Assembly (NCBI RefSeq): GCF_022760855.1
Contig: NZ_JAKTNR010000004.1
Location: forward strand, 1 to 64,000
Source: Thermus albus
GTDB taxonomy: Bacteria > Deinococcota > Deinococci > Deinococcales > Thermaceae
Length of the DNA: 64,000 bases
Direction: 5' to 3'
Under the pieces are notes generated by a model. It was not told the DNA's origin and did no database searches. It was given only the letters and a program-made list of their open reading frames with translations. A program made the translations under genes and the position numbers. Below are positions 1 through 6,498 of this stretch, in pieces. Positions within the stretch are counted from its first letter, which is position 1. Every line of letters begins with the position of its first letter.

Positions 1-84
1 CACCCACTTTTCTTCGTCCTGGACGCAAAGGTGAAAGATGAAGGTTTTTTCGGAGGTAAACTTACCCCTTTTATAGTTGAGTGT
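1..84 (-). repeat. Composite intergenic repeat, copy A (cut by window edge)
   Basis: Read on the minus strand, this segment matches positions 2916-3000 read on the plus strand: both run CACTCAACTATAAAA, a C-rich stretch, then AACCTTCATCTTTCACCTTT and a CGTC..GGACG block. The two copies therefore form a long imperfect inverted repeat around the helicase and its upstream gene. In the copy at 2916-3026 a terminator-like hairpin follows; here that part would lie beyond the window edge. It begins just after the helicase stop codon. Confidence 0.6.
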
Positions 85-98
85 GGTGGTATCAAGTT

Positions 99-2012
99 TT
101 ACCATTCCAGGGAGGCTATTTGGGAGAGGGCGTTAGCGGCCTGGGTTTCGTCTTTGCCGTGGAAGCCGATGGTGGGGTTATAGGTGAGGTGGTGGCCGGG
201 GATTTCGTCCAGGAAGCGGCTGGGCATGGTGGGGCCTCGTTCACCGACCCGGTAGGTGGTGAGGTAAAGGGTTTCCTTAGCCCGGGTGAGGCCCACATAG
301 AGGAGGCGGCGTTCCTCCTCCAGGTTTTTGGGGTCTTTTGCGGATTGCCAGGAGGGGAAGAAGCCTTCCACCAGGCCTGTGATGATGACGGTGTGGAACT
401 CCAGACCCTTGGAAGCGTGGAGGGTCATGATGCGGACGCCTTCTCCCTTTTCCTGGGGCTCTTCCTCGGAGAGGAGGACATCCTGAAGGAAGAGGGCCAG
501 GTCCCCTTTAGGGGTGGTCTCGGCGAAGCCCCGAAGGGCATTGCTCATTTCTTCCAGGTTAGCCCAGCGATCCTCGGCTCCCTCCAGGACTCCTTCGGAA
601 AGGTCCAAGAGGATGGGCCTGAAGAAGTCCCGATGGGTGGAAAGCCAGGTCCAAAAGGCATTGGCTAGGGCATACCCGGTAAGGCCGTGGAGGTTCCGGA
701 TATCCTCCAGGACCTCCAAGAACTTTTGACCCTCGGCCAGTCCCCGCAGGCTTTCAAGATACGGGCTACGCCCGTGACCCAGGTCTTGGGCGGCCTTAGC
801 TGCCTTCTTGGGGCCAAAGCCGGGGATGGTCATGGCGATGGCCTCTGTCAGGGCCAGGGTGTCTCCGTAGGAGGCGTGTAGGAGGTTGAGGACCAGCTTG
901 ACTTCCTTGCGTCCCCAGAAGCCCACGCTTCCCACGATGGTGTAGGGGACACGGAAGCGGCGTAGTGCCGCCTCCACCACCCGGGAAGCGCTCAAGGAGC
1001 GCATGAGGATGGCGATTTGGGAGGAGGGTACGCCTCCATCAAGGGCCAGCTTAGCCGCTTCAGCCACGAAGAGGGCTTCTTCCTCCTTAGTTTCGGCCGT
1101 CACTTTGATGGGGAGTTCTCCGAAGCGGATGGCCTTAAGGGGGAGGTCTTCCCGCTCCCGGTTGTTGCGGATGAGGTGCAAGGCGGCGTCCACCACTCCC
1201 CCGTGGCTCCGATAGTTGATGGAGAGGTGGTAAACCCTCGCCCTAGGAAAGTGGCGCCTGAACTCCAGGATGAGGCGGTAATCCGCCCCCCGCCAGGAGT
1301 AGATGGCCTGGTTGGGGTCGCCCACGGCCACGATGTTTTCCTCGGGGCCGAGGAGCAGGGAAACCAGCCGAAACTGCTGGAGGTTGGTATCCTGGTACTC
1401 GTCCACGGTAAGGAACCTGGCCCGCCTGCTCCAGGTTGCCCGGAGGTCCTCTTCCTCCTCCAAGACCTTCACCGCCTCTATCAGGAGGTCGTCAAAGTCC
1501 AGGTAGCCCCTTTCTGCCTTGTACTCCTCGTAGCGGTCGTATGCCCGTCCCAGGTAGGGTTCAAGGTCTGCGTAGTGGGACAGGAGGTAGCTCTTATCCC
1601 ATCCGGCGTTCTTAGCCCGGGAAATGGCCCCCTGGACCACCTTAGGGGTGATCCGTCTGGGGGCTTCCATCTCCTCCAGGAAGCCCGCCAACACCTTCTT
1701 GGCGGCTTCCGCATCCAGGATGCGGATGTTTCCCCTATCCCGCAGGATGCTGGCCGCCAAGCTGTGGAAGGTGGATATCCACACCCGGTTGGCCGTTTCC
1801 TCCCCCACCAGGTGAGCCAGCCGCTCCCTCATCTCATGAGCGGCCTTCCTGGTGAAGGTTACCAGGACGATCTCTTCGGGGCTAATCCCCTCCCGGAGAA
1901 GCCGGGCAGTGCGGTATACTACCGTACGGGTCTTCCCGCTCCCGGGACCGGCGATCACCAGGGCGGGACCCCAGGTGTGGTTGACCACCGCTTCCTGTTC
2001 AGGGTTCAGCAT
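99..2012 (-). CDS. UvrD/Rep-like superfamily 1 DNA helicase
   Basis: ATP-dependent 3'-5' DNA helicase of the UvrD/Rep/PcrA family, 637 residues. Walker A AGPGSGKT lies near residues 21-28, the Walker B/Q-rich motif DEYQDTN near 210, GDPNQAIYSWRGAD follows, and the C-terminal LHASKGLEF and VGLTRAKE motifs are intact. The start at 2012 was chosen because AAAGGAGGGG precedes ATG and the protein then begins MLNPEQ, typical of the family; the longer reading adds an unlikely leader. A family A palindromic repeat is inserted in frame near residue 412 and encodes GHGRSPYLE. It follows the 88-residue gene at 2066, closing the accessory module. A role in element replication, transfer or defence is possible; the sequence does not decide. 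Confidence 0.93.
   Translation of the reverse strand: MLNPEQEAVVNHTWGPALVIAGPGSGKTRTVVYRTARLLREGISPEEIVLVTFTRKAAHEMRERLAHLVGEETANRVWISTFHSLAASILRDRGNIRILDAEAAKKVLAGFLEEMEAPRRITPKVVQGAISRAKNAGWDKSYLLSHYADLEPYLGRAYDRYEEYKAERGYLDFDDLLIEAVKVLEEEEDLRATWSRRARFLTVDEYQDTNLQQFRLVSLLLGPEENIVAVGDPNQAIYSWRGADYRLILEFRRHFPRARVYHLSINYRSHGGVVDAALHLIRNNREREDLPLKAIRFGELPIKVTAETKEEEALFVAEAAKLALDGGVPSSQIAILMRSLSASRVVEAALRRFRVPYTIVGSVGFWGRKEVKLVLNLLHASYGDTLALTEAIAMTIPGFGPKKAAKAAQDLGHGRSPYLESLRGLAEGQKFLEVLEDIRNLHGLTGYALANAFWTWLSTHRDFFRPILLDLSEGVLEGAEDRWANLEEMSNALRGFAETTPKGDLALFLQDVLLSEEEPQEKGEGVRIMTLHASKGLEFHTVIITGLVEGFFPSWQSAKDPKNLEEERRLLYVGLTRAKETLYLTTYRVGERGPTMPSRFLDEIPGHHLTYNPTIGFHGKDETQAANALSQIASLEW
754..779 (-). 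repeat. Family A palindromic repeat inside the helicase gene
   Basis: A 26-bp copy with core ACGGGC-GTA-GCCCGT, flanked by GGTC on one side and ATCTTGA on the other. It lies within the helicase reading frame and is read as GHGRSPYLE. The same DNA recurs at five other places in the element. Confidence 0.9.
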
Positions 2013-2065
2013 CTCCCCTCCTTTGGATCTGGGGCACCGGGACCAACCCCGGTGCCCCAACCCTC

Positions 2066-2332
2066 TTAGCGCCGCTTGCGGAGAACCACCTCGTCTTCGC
2101 CTTCCGTCTCTTCTCCCGCCTCAGCCTCCTCCAGGATCACCACCAGGCGGCCGTTCAAGGGAAGAGCGTCCAGCAGGATGGTGATGCTCTTCTCCCCTTT
2201 AAAGGCCGTACCGATGCGGGTCCAGTAGGTCTTCTCTTCACCTTCCCGGTCCTCATAGGACCGAGGAGTGAAGACCCGGTACCGCTCCTGAGCCTGAACT
2301 TCCTGCTTCGCCTTCTTGCCGTTCTTCATCAT
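2066..2332 (-). CDS. Small acidic-tailed protein, unknown function
   Basis: 88 residues with a lysine-rich start, a central block KTYWTRIGTAFKGEKSI followed by LLDALPLNGRLVV, and a glutamate-rich tail ending in RKRR. The central block resembles short proteins common on plasmids and integrative elements, from memory and without a name I can assign. Two in-frame ATGs (2332 and 2329) follow a good GGAGGT site. It lies 53 bp upstream of the helicase start, so the two probably share a transcript. Structured leader copy 3 (2358-2432) and a promoter-like TTGACA box lie upstream. Function unknown. Confidence 0.75.
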   Translation of the reverse strand: MMKNGKKAKQEVQAQERYRVFTPRSYEDREGEEKTYWTRIGTAFKGEKSITILLDALPLNGRLVVILEEAEAGEETEGEDEVVLRKRR

Positions 2333-2357
2333 CTTCTACCTCCTTCGCCATTCAGAC

Positions 2358-2432
2358 CGGCGGGGGGGTAAGTCGCCCTAAACGCCGCTCACCCCTTACC
2401 CGACCTCCACGAAGCTCCCTACCCCCCCGCCG
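2358..2432 (-). promoter_or_regulatory. Structured leader motif, copy 3
   Basis: Inverted repeat with a perfect 13-bp outer stem, CGGCGGGGGGGTA pairing with its complement, around a 49-nt interior. On the minus strand it is followed by GGTCTGA and then the ribosome site of the 88-residue gene. The stem and flanks match the motifs at 5461, 5850 and 6198, but the interior is different. Confidence 0.6.
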
Positions 2433-2476
2433 TTATGGCCTACTCTCTTGACATTGTCAACCCACCATGCTATCTT
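2432..2476. promoter_or_regulatory. Overlapping divergent promoters with a palindromic -35 region
   Basis: TTGACATTGTCAA at 2448-2460 is a 13-bp palindrome that supplies a -35 box to both strands. On the plus strand TTGACA (2448-2453) is 17 bp from TATCTT (2471-2476). On the minus strand TTGACA (2460-2455) is 17 bp from CATAAC (2437-2432), pointing at the 88-residue gene and helicase. A third half site TTGACAA lies at 2475-2481. No protein gene is visible downstream on the plus strand before 3040. Confidence 0.5.
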
Positions 2477-2637
2477 GACAACTAGAGGGGACGGTAGGAT
2501 GGGGGGGAATGTTGTCTTTTCTCACTGGATTGTGAGGAAGTGAAGAAGAGAGATAACCTGGATACTTTTCGTTCCCCTTGATGAGAGATACGATTCTTCT
2601 TTTTGGAAGAACCTGGATACGAGGGTGACGAGAGTAG

Positions 2638-2659
2638 AAAGAAAGGTATACCTTTCTTT
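2638..2659. repeat. 22-bp perfect palindrome
   Basis: Half-arm AAAGAAAGGTA followed directly by its complement, with no loop. A T-rich run follows on the plus strand. The centre AAGG-TATA-CCTT resembles the centre of the palindrome at 2761. Confidence 0.75.
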
Positions 2660-2760
2660 TTCCTCTCCCCTCTCCTTAACTGTCTTTTTCCCCCAAAACG
2701 TAGCTAACCGTAGAAATCCCCCTACTCCTTTTCTTCGTCAACGAGGGATGCGGGGAAAAA

Positions 2761-2778
2761 GATAAGGATATCCTTATC
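2761..2778. repeat. 18-bp perfect palindrome
   Basis: Half-arm GATAAGGAT followed by its complement, without a loop. Together with 2638-2659 it suggests a pair of protein-binding sites about 120 bp apart. Confidence 0.7.
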
Positions 2779-2903
2779 CCCCACCAAGGCGGTGAAGGTT
2801 TCCGAAGTGCCCGAGAGGGGAAGAATAGCGTCCAGTACGCAAAGGTGAAAGATGAAGGTTTAAAGCGGTCAAAAAGGGGGTCAAGTGAAAAAAATCTCCC
2901 CTC

Positions 2904-2922
2904 TTGAGTGAATCGCACTCAA
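2904..2922. promoter_or_regulatory. Inverted repeat TTGAGTG-N5-CACTCAA
   Basis: Perfect 7-bp arms around AATCG, directly beside the composite repeat at 2916-3026. Operator-like spacing, but there is no adjacent gene start to which it clearly belongs. Confidence 0.4.
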
Positions 2923-3026
2923 CTATAAAACGGGTAACTTTGGGCCGGAAAAAACCTTCATCTTTCACCTTTACGTCTGGGACGGGGAAAACTGGGTGAA
3001 GGTTTGGTTTCTTCAAACCTTCACCC
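2916..3026 (+). repeat. Composite intergenic repeat, copy B
   Basis: Shares CACTCAACTATAAAA, the CCTTCATCTTTCACCTTT block and the CGTCTGGGACG block with positions 84-1 (minus strand). The latter two blocks recur at 6344-6373, and the CCTTCATCTTTCACC block recurs alone at 2838-2862. It ends in a 13-bp-arm hairpin that serves as a terminator on the minus strand. Confidence 0.65.
2981..3026 (-). terminator. Terminator of the MoxR-VWA operon
   Basis: Perfect inverted repeat GGGTGAAGGTTTG (2994-3006) and CAAACCTTCACCC (3014-3026) with a 7-nt loop. On the minus strand it is followed by AGTTTTCCCC. It begins 14 bp after the VWA stop codon, and a further half-copy of the arm overlaps that stop. Confidence 0.7.
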
Positions 3027-3039
3027 TTCACCCAAACCT

Positions 3040-4146
3040 TCACCGTATCCGGACGTGGGGGATGTAGGGGGGTGGGGGTGGACCTTCACCGATGATGATG
3101 GCCAGGGTGGGTGTTCTGATTCCTTCGGGCCAGGGGGTTTGGCCGTCGGTGAGGACGATGATGAGGTCGGGGCGGAGTTTTTCTGCTTCGGCTACTCCGA
3201 GGCTCATGTCGGTACCGCCTCCTCCCAGGAGGGGGATGTCCTTTTCGCTAAAGACCTTGCGGGCGATGTGCAGGGCGGCGTCCACGCTCAGGACGTGGAC
3301 CTCGCGCACCTGCCGCAGGATTCCCCGGATCTCCCCCAAGGCCTGGGCCAGCTTGCCCTCGTCCATGGACCCTGAGGTGTCCAGGACCACGGCCACCCGG
3401 GGCCTTAGGCCGTAGTAGCCGGGGATAAGGACGGGGCTGTAGGCACTGCTTCGGCGGTTGGGGCGGGCGTAGGTGGGCCGGCGCTTGGCCAGGTAATCCG
3501 CCAGGCTCTTGCGGACTGCCTGTCTTAGGAGGCTACGCCAGTCCGCTTGGGGGTTGAGGAGCTTCTCCACCCACCTCCTCAGGCCCAGGGGGAGGGTGCC
3601 TCGTCCCTGGGCCTCGTACTCCTTGGCCTTTTGGGCCACGGCCATTCGCAGGACGGCCATTTGGGGTCCGTTGTCTTCCCCTTCTCGGTTCAGGCTTATG
3701 TCCTGGAGTTCAGGTTTAGGGGGTGGCGGGGGGTTAAGGAATTCCAGGTACTCCTCGGCCAAAAGGCCCCGTGGGAGGCCCAAGTTTTCTGGGAAGTAGC
3801 CTCCGTAGGGGTGCGGGGGTCTGGGGAGGTCTATTCCGGCTTCCTGGGCGTCGTCGTTGATTTCCAGGTCCAGGGCGATGTTGCCCAGGGGGTGTTCCAG
3901 TAATCTTTCCCCCCTGGGGCCGGTATGTTCCCGGAGGAGGTGGTGGGTTTCGTGCCAGAGGAGGCCCACCACCTGGGGGTCGGTGAGGGTTTCCAGGAAG
4001 GCGGGGTTGTAGCGCAGGGTTCCCCGATTGTCTATGGACATGGTGGGGACCCTATCCGTTTCCTGGAAGCGGATGTGGAAGAGGATAGGGGCCAGGTAGG
4101 GCATTTTGCTGGCCAAGGCGATTCTGGCTGCCCTAAGCCGTTCCAT
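3040..4146 (-). CDS. Zincin-like/VWA domain protein (DUF2201 type)
   Basis: 368 residues in two parts. The N-terminal part has a zincin-like site HETHH at 65-69, followed by a helix GNIALDLEIND typical of DUF2201 putative metallopeptidases. A proline-rich linker (about 138-145) leads to a C-terminal von Willebrand A-type domain whose metal-site motif DTSGS is at 256-260, with TDGQ further on. SD sequence GAGGTG precedes ATG 4146. It starts 4 bp after the MoxR gene, so the two are co-expressed. In known MoxR-VWA pairs the ATPase remodels or loads a VWA-dependent partner; the substrate here is unknown. Whether the zincin site is active cannot be told from sequence alone. Confidence 0.88.
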   Translation of the reverse strand: MERLRAARIALASKMPYLAPILFHIRFQETDRVPTMSIDNRGTLRYNPAFLETLTDPQVVGLLWHETHHLLREHTGPRGERLLEHPLGNIALDLEINDDAQEAGIDLPRPPHPYGGYFPENLGLPRGLLAEEYLEFLNPPPPPKPELQDISLNREGEDNGPQMAVLRMAVAQKAKEYEAQGRGTLPLGLRRWVEKLLNPQADWRSLLRQAVRKSLADYLAKRRPTYARPNRRSSAYSPVLIPGYYGLRPRVAVVLDTSGSMDEGKLAQALGEIRGILRQVREVHVLSVDAALHIARKVFSEKDIPLLGGGGTDMSLGVAEAEKLRPDLIIVLTDGQTPWPEGIRTPTLAIIIGEGPPPPPYIPHVRIR

Positions 4147-4150
4147 CCGT

Positions 4151-5263
4151 TCACCTCCTCATCTGGGCCACCTTTTCCAGGAGGGGGAGGAAGCGTTTGG
4201 CCTCCTCGGGGATGGGGAAGGTGGCCCTCCTCTCTTCCCGGGCCTTTTGGTGGGCTCGCAGGAGTCTACCGGCGGCTGGGACGGCCAGGTCAGCTTTTCC
4301 CAGTTCTGAGGCGTAGCCCAGGACCTTCCAGGCCCTGGTCCAGGCTTCCTGGGACCACTCTGCGGTGGCGGTGCTGGCCACGGCCATGAGGGTGGCGTAG
4401 GTTCGGTCCTCCCGGGTGGGGAGGAGGGAAGGGTTTTTCATGACCTCCTTGGGGTCTGGGAGGTCCAGGTCGTTGAGGAAGGTCATGAAGGCGTATCCCA
4501 CCTTTCCCACGGCGCCGGCCACCAGGAGGGTTTGGGCCTCCAGGTCAAAGCCCAGGGCTTTGGCGGTGCCGAGGGCTTGGGCGGCCAGGTCCCAGGTGCG
4601 GTAGGAGGGCCAGGCTCTGCCCACCTCTTCCCCTTGGGGTTTGAGGTAGGCGTGGCTGGGGTTGCGCTCCACATAGAGGGCCACCATGTCCCTGGCCCAT
4701 GTGGTGTGGGCCTCGAGGGTTTCCCGTGGTGGGGGCGGGGGGAGTTTAGGGTAGAGGGTATCCCAGCCTTCCCGCATGCCCCTGGCCCATTCTTTTGGGG
4801 AGAGGGTCCATTCCAGGTGGATCAGTCGGTTAGCGATGGGGGCTTCCAAGCCGAGGCCGCCCACGGCGTCTTCTGCGGGGTTAGCGGCGGCCACGATGCG
4901 TCCGGGGAGGTAGACGTCTCCGGCGTAGCGTTCGTTGATGACCCGGAGGAGTGCGGGCCGGACGTCCTCCGGAGTGGAGGAGAGTTCGTCCAGGAAGAGG
5001 ATGCTCGTCTCCCCTGCTTCCACCAGCCGTTTCACCCAGGGCATGGGGTGGAGGTCTACTCCGCCTTCCCGGGCTACGGGGAAGCCCCCGAAGTCCGTGC
5101 GGTCCCGGGTGGCGCCGATAATGACTTCCAGGTGCCACCCCAGGACCCGGGCCAGGTAGGAGACGGTGGCGGTTTTTCCCGTTCCTGGCGGTCCCCAGAG
5201 GATGACGGGGACATTAGCCACCAAGCAGGTGTAGAGGGCTTGGACTTCTCTTTCAAAGGACAT
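4151..5263 (-). CDS. MoxR/AAA_5-type ATPase
   Basis: 370-residue AAA+ ATPase. Walker A GPPGTGKT at 24-31, Walker B ILFLDE at 88-93, sensor AAANPAED near 126-133, and a helical C-terminal region. The start follows AGGAGGAAAC with good spacing and overlaps the end of the small membrane gene by 11 bp, indicating translational coupling. The partner is the zincin-VWA protein directly downstream. Members of this class act as chaperones that activate or disassemble VWA-containing assemblies. The position among ICE cargo genes suggests an accessory rather than a transfer role, which is an inference. Confidence 0.9.
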   Translation of the reverse strand: MSFEREVQALYTCLVANVPVILWGPPGTGKTATVSYLARVLGWHLEVIIGATRDRTDFGGFPVAREGGVDLHPMPWVKRLVEAGETSILFLDELSSTPEDVRPALLRVINERYAGDVYLPGRIVAAANPAEDAVGGLGLEAPIANRLIHLEWTLSPKEWARGMREGWDTLYPKLPPPPPRETLEAHTTWARDMVALYVERNPSHAYLKPQGEEVGRAWPSYRTWDLAAQALGTAKALGFDLEAQTLLVAGAVGKVGYAFMTFLNDLDLPDPKEVMKNPSLLPTREDRTYATLMAVASTATAEWSQEAWTRAWKVLGYASELGKADLAVPAAGRLLRAHQKAREERRATFPIPEEAKRFLPLLEKVAQMRR

Positions 5264-5444
5264 GTTTCCTCCTGGTCAGCCCTGAAAGGGCTATCAAGGT
5301 TAGGCCCATAAATGCCCAACCGAACGTATCGGCTTTGGGGTAACCGCACACTCCCGGGAACAGGAGGGGAGTGCACTCTCGTCCGGCTAGGAAGGCGGCT
5401 AAGCCAGCTAGGAAGCTGGCTGTTGTAGCTATGACTGTTTTCAT
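5253..5444 (-). CDS. Small two-helix membrane protein
   Basis: About 63 residues: MKTVIATTASFLAGLAAFLA forms a first hydrophobic segment or signal anchor, a loop with two cysteines and a GYPK stretch follows, then a second hydrophobic segment (WAFMGLTLIALSGL) and a basic tail TRRKHVL. ATG 5444 is preceded by AGGTG; a GTG two codons earlier is an alternative. It overlaps the MoxR start by 11 bp. Structured leader copy 4 is immediately upstream. Function unknown. Confidence 0.65.
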   Translation of the reverse strand: MKTVIATTASFLAGLAAFLAGRECTPLLFPGVCGYPKADTFGWAFMGLTLIALSGLTRRKHVL

Positions 5445-5460
5445 ACGCACCTATCAGATT

Positions 5461-5481
5461 GGCGGGGGCAAAGCCCCCGCC
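5461..5481 (-). promoter_or_regulatory. Structured leader motif, copy 4 (minimal)
   Basis: GGCGGGGGC-AAA-GCCCCCGCC, a perfect 9-bp stem with a 3-nt loop. On the minus strand it is preceded by AAAC and followed by AATCTGA, as in the longer copies, 16 bp before the start of the small membrane gene. Confidence 0.55.
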
Positions 5482-5669
5482 GTTTCTATTGGGCCCTGGC
5501 TTCCCGGTCTACCCGTTCGTTTTCCGGGTGGCCGTTATGCCCCCGCACCCAATGGGGCACCACCCGGTGCCGTTTTCATCAGTCCTGAAAGGGCTATCAA
5601 ACCTGGCCTGAGCCCCGCCCCTCTCAGGCCTATCCCACCCCCGGGAACGCCCGGGGGGAACCACATCAT
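5482..5669. other. Intergenic stretch with hairpins, no gene seen
   Basis: No protein gene is supported. Contains a hairpin at about 5640-5660 with arms CCCCCGGG and CCCGGGGG. The phrase CAGTCCTGAAAGGGCTATCAA at 5579-5600 also occurs, with one change, at 5276-5297 around the MoxR start, where AGCCCT-GAA-AGGGCT forms a hairpin. Confidence 0.5.
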
Positions 5670-5825
5670 CTAGCTGTTACCGTTTTCCTCGGAGTTTTCT
5701 CCAATAATCTCTTTGAAGCACTCTTCTCCAATAATCTCTTTGAAGCACTCCTGGCAGAGAGGTGCGTTGGCCAAGACGACTTTGGCTTCTTCCCCACATG
5801 CTATACAAATCCCACTCTCTTCCAT
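5670..5825 (-). CDS. Tiny zinc-ribbon-like protein with a duplicated segment
   Basis: 51 residues beginning MEESGICIACGEEAKVV, with two CxxC pairs (CIAC and CQEC) suggesting a zinc ribbon. The C-terminal half contains a direct duplication of the nine-residue unit ECFKEIIGE, caused by an exact 27-bp tandem duplication at about 5698-5751. The start was chosen because GGAGGTAAGT precedes ATG 5825. Structured leader copy 2 ends 25 bp upstream. Function unknown; a small nucleic-acid or protein adaptor is one possibility. Confidence 0.7.
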   Translation of the reverse strand: MEESGICIACGEEAKVVLANAPLCQECFKEIIGEECFKEIIGENSEENGNS

Positions 5826-5849
5826 ACTTACCTCCTTCATTAGTCGGAT

Positions 5850-5922
5850 CGGCGGGGCACACCCAGGTTGTATGGGGATTACCACTGTGGTCCCCACCAG
5901 TTCACTTGCGTGTGCCCCGCCG
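5850..5922 (-). promoter_or_regulatory. Structured leader motif, copy 2
   Basis: A 73-bp element, 63 of 73 positions identical to 6198-6270. The outer stem CGGCGGGGCACAC/GTGTGCCCCGCCG is 13 bp. The interior contains GGGG/CCCC and CCA/TGG helices and a small AG/CT hairpin that is GG/CC in copy 1. It lies between the 79-residue gene (8 bp past its stop) and the zinc-ribbon gene. Confidence 0.65.
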
Positions 5923-5929
5923 TTTTCCT

Positions 5930-6169
5930 TCACTCCTTTACCATCCACCCCCTAGGGGCTGGGTGGAGCTCCAAAGCCCCCTCGGGGGGCTCTGAAGCGA
6001 TGATCACGTCCACCGAAGTGGGGAAGTCGTCGAGAGCAACGGTTCCATTTTTCAAGGCCTCTGGGTGCACGTATATTATTCCCGTGTTGATGGCGTGATA
6101 GATAACTTGCTTATCGCTCATCCTTTTGCCTTTGAACTCCGTTTTACCTCCTGTAAGGTAGAGGTACAT
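5930..6169 (-). CDS. Small protein of unknown function (79 residues)
   Basis: Reads MYLYLTGGKTEFKGKRMSDK and continues with IYHAINTGIIYVHPEALKNG, then TSVDVIIASEPPEG. No family was recognised; it has no membrane segment or clear motif. ATG 6169 is preceded by AAGGAGGTGAAGAAGG, a strong ribosome site. A shorter start at the second methionine (residue 17) is possible. It follows structured leader copy 1 and is first in the row of small genes leading to the MoxR-VWA pair. Confidence 0.65.
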   Translation of the reverse strand: MYLYLTGGKTEFKGKRMSDKQVIYHAINTGIIYVHPEALKNGTVALDDFPTSVDVIIASEPPEGALELHPAPRGWMVKE

Positions 6170-6197
6170 CCTTCTTCACCTCCTTCACCTCCCAGAC

Positions 6198-6270
6198 CGG
6201 CGGGGCACACCCGGGTCGTATGGGGATTGCCACCGTGGTCCCCACCGGGTTGCCTGCGAGTGCCCCGCCG
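6198..6270 (-). promoter_or_regulatory. Structured leader motif, copy 1
   Basis: 73-bp hairpin-forming element upstream of the 79-residue gene. The outer 11-bp stem is CGGCGGGGCAC/GTGCCCCGCCG, followed by one A/A mismatch. On the minus strand it is preceded by AAAAAC and followed by GGTCTGG and the ribosome site. The differences from copy 2 include one compensatory change (G-C to A-T). Confidence 0.65.
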
Positions 6271-6343
6271 TTTTTCTTTGGGTTAACCGCCTAGGGTCAA
6301 CACTACCGGGTGCGTAGGTGTCCCCCTTTAATAGGAGGATAAG

Positions 6344-6415
6344 CCTTCACCTTTCACCTTTGCGTCTGGGACGACAAAAATAGGGTGAAGGTTTATCTTC
6401 CCCAAACCTTCACCC
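6344..6415 (-). terminator. Composite repeat copy C with terminator hairpin
   Basis: Carries CCTTCACCTTTCACCTTTGCG and CTGGGACG as in copy B, then perfect 12-bp arms GGGTGAAGGTTT (6383-6394) and AAACCTTCACCC (6404-6415). On the minus strand the hairpin is followed by TATTTTTG, a good intrinsic terminator. It ends transcripts coming from the VirB operon before the small-gene module. Confidence 0.7.
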
Positions 6416-6472
6416 GTGTCGGCTCTTGAGTTAGCCCTGGTCTCGGCCGGTGGACCTCGAGGGGGGGACCTC

Positions 6473-6498
6473 GGTCACGGGCGTAGCCCGTATCTTGA
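6473..6498 (+). repeat. Family A palindromic repeat, intergenic copy
   Basis: Exact 26-bp copy with core ACGGGC-GTA-GCCCGT, the only copy clearly outside a gene. The 15-bp phrase GAGGGGGGGACCTCG occurs on both sides (ending just before and starting within the end of the repeat). Confidence 0.85.

Larger units (their letters stand above)
2477..2915. other. Gene-free, AT-richer stretch with two perfect palindromes
   Basis: No convincing protein gene lies here. Base composition is visibly more AT-rich than the flanks. It contains the direct repeat AACCTGGATAC (2555-2565 and 2610-2620), a 22-bp perfect palindrome at 2638-2659, an 18-bp perfect palindrome at 2761-2778, and an isolated fragment of the composite repeat at 2838-2862. 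The plus-strand promoter at 2448 could transcribe a small RNA that ends at the first palindrome, which is followed by a T run. A replication, partition or transfer-origin role is an alternative. Confidence 0.5.

Noticed and set aside
99-2012. Helicase as a broken gene because of the GHGRSPYLE insertion
   Set aside because: All SF1 motifs are present before and after the repeat and the frame is intact.
2676-3043. Small minus-strand frames between 2676 and 3043
   Set aside because: They run through the repeat and hairpin sequences, lack ribosome sites and give phenylalanine/serine-rich nonsense.
2358-6270. Integron attC sites between small gene cassettes
   Set aside because: Size and position fit loosely, but the GTTRRRY/RYYYAAC core pattern and an integron integrase are absent; kept as structured leaders.
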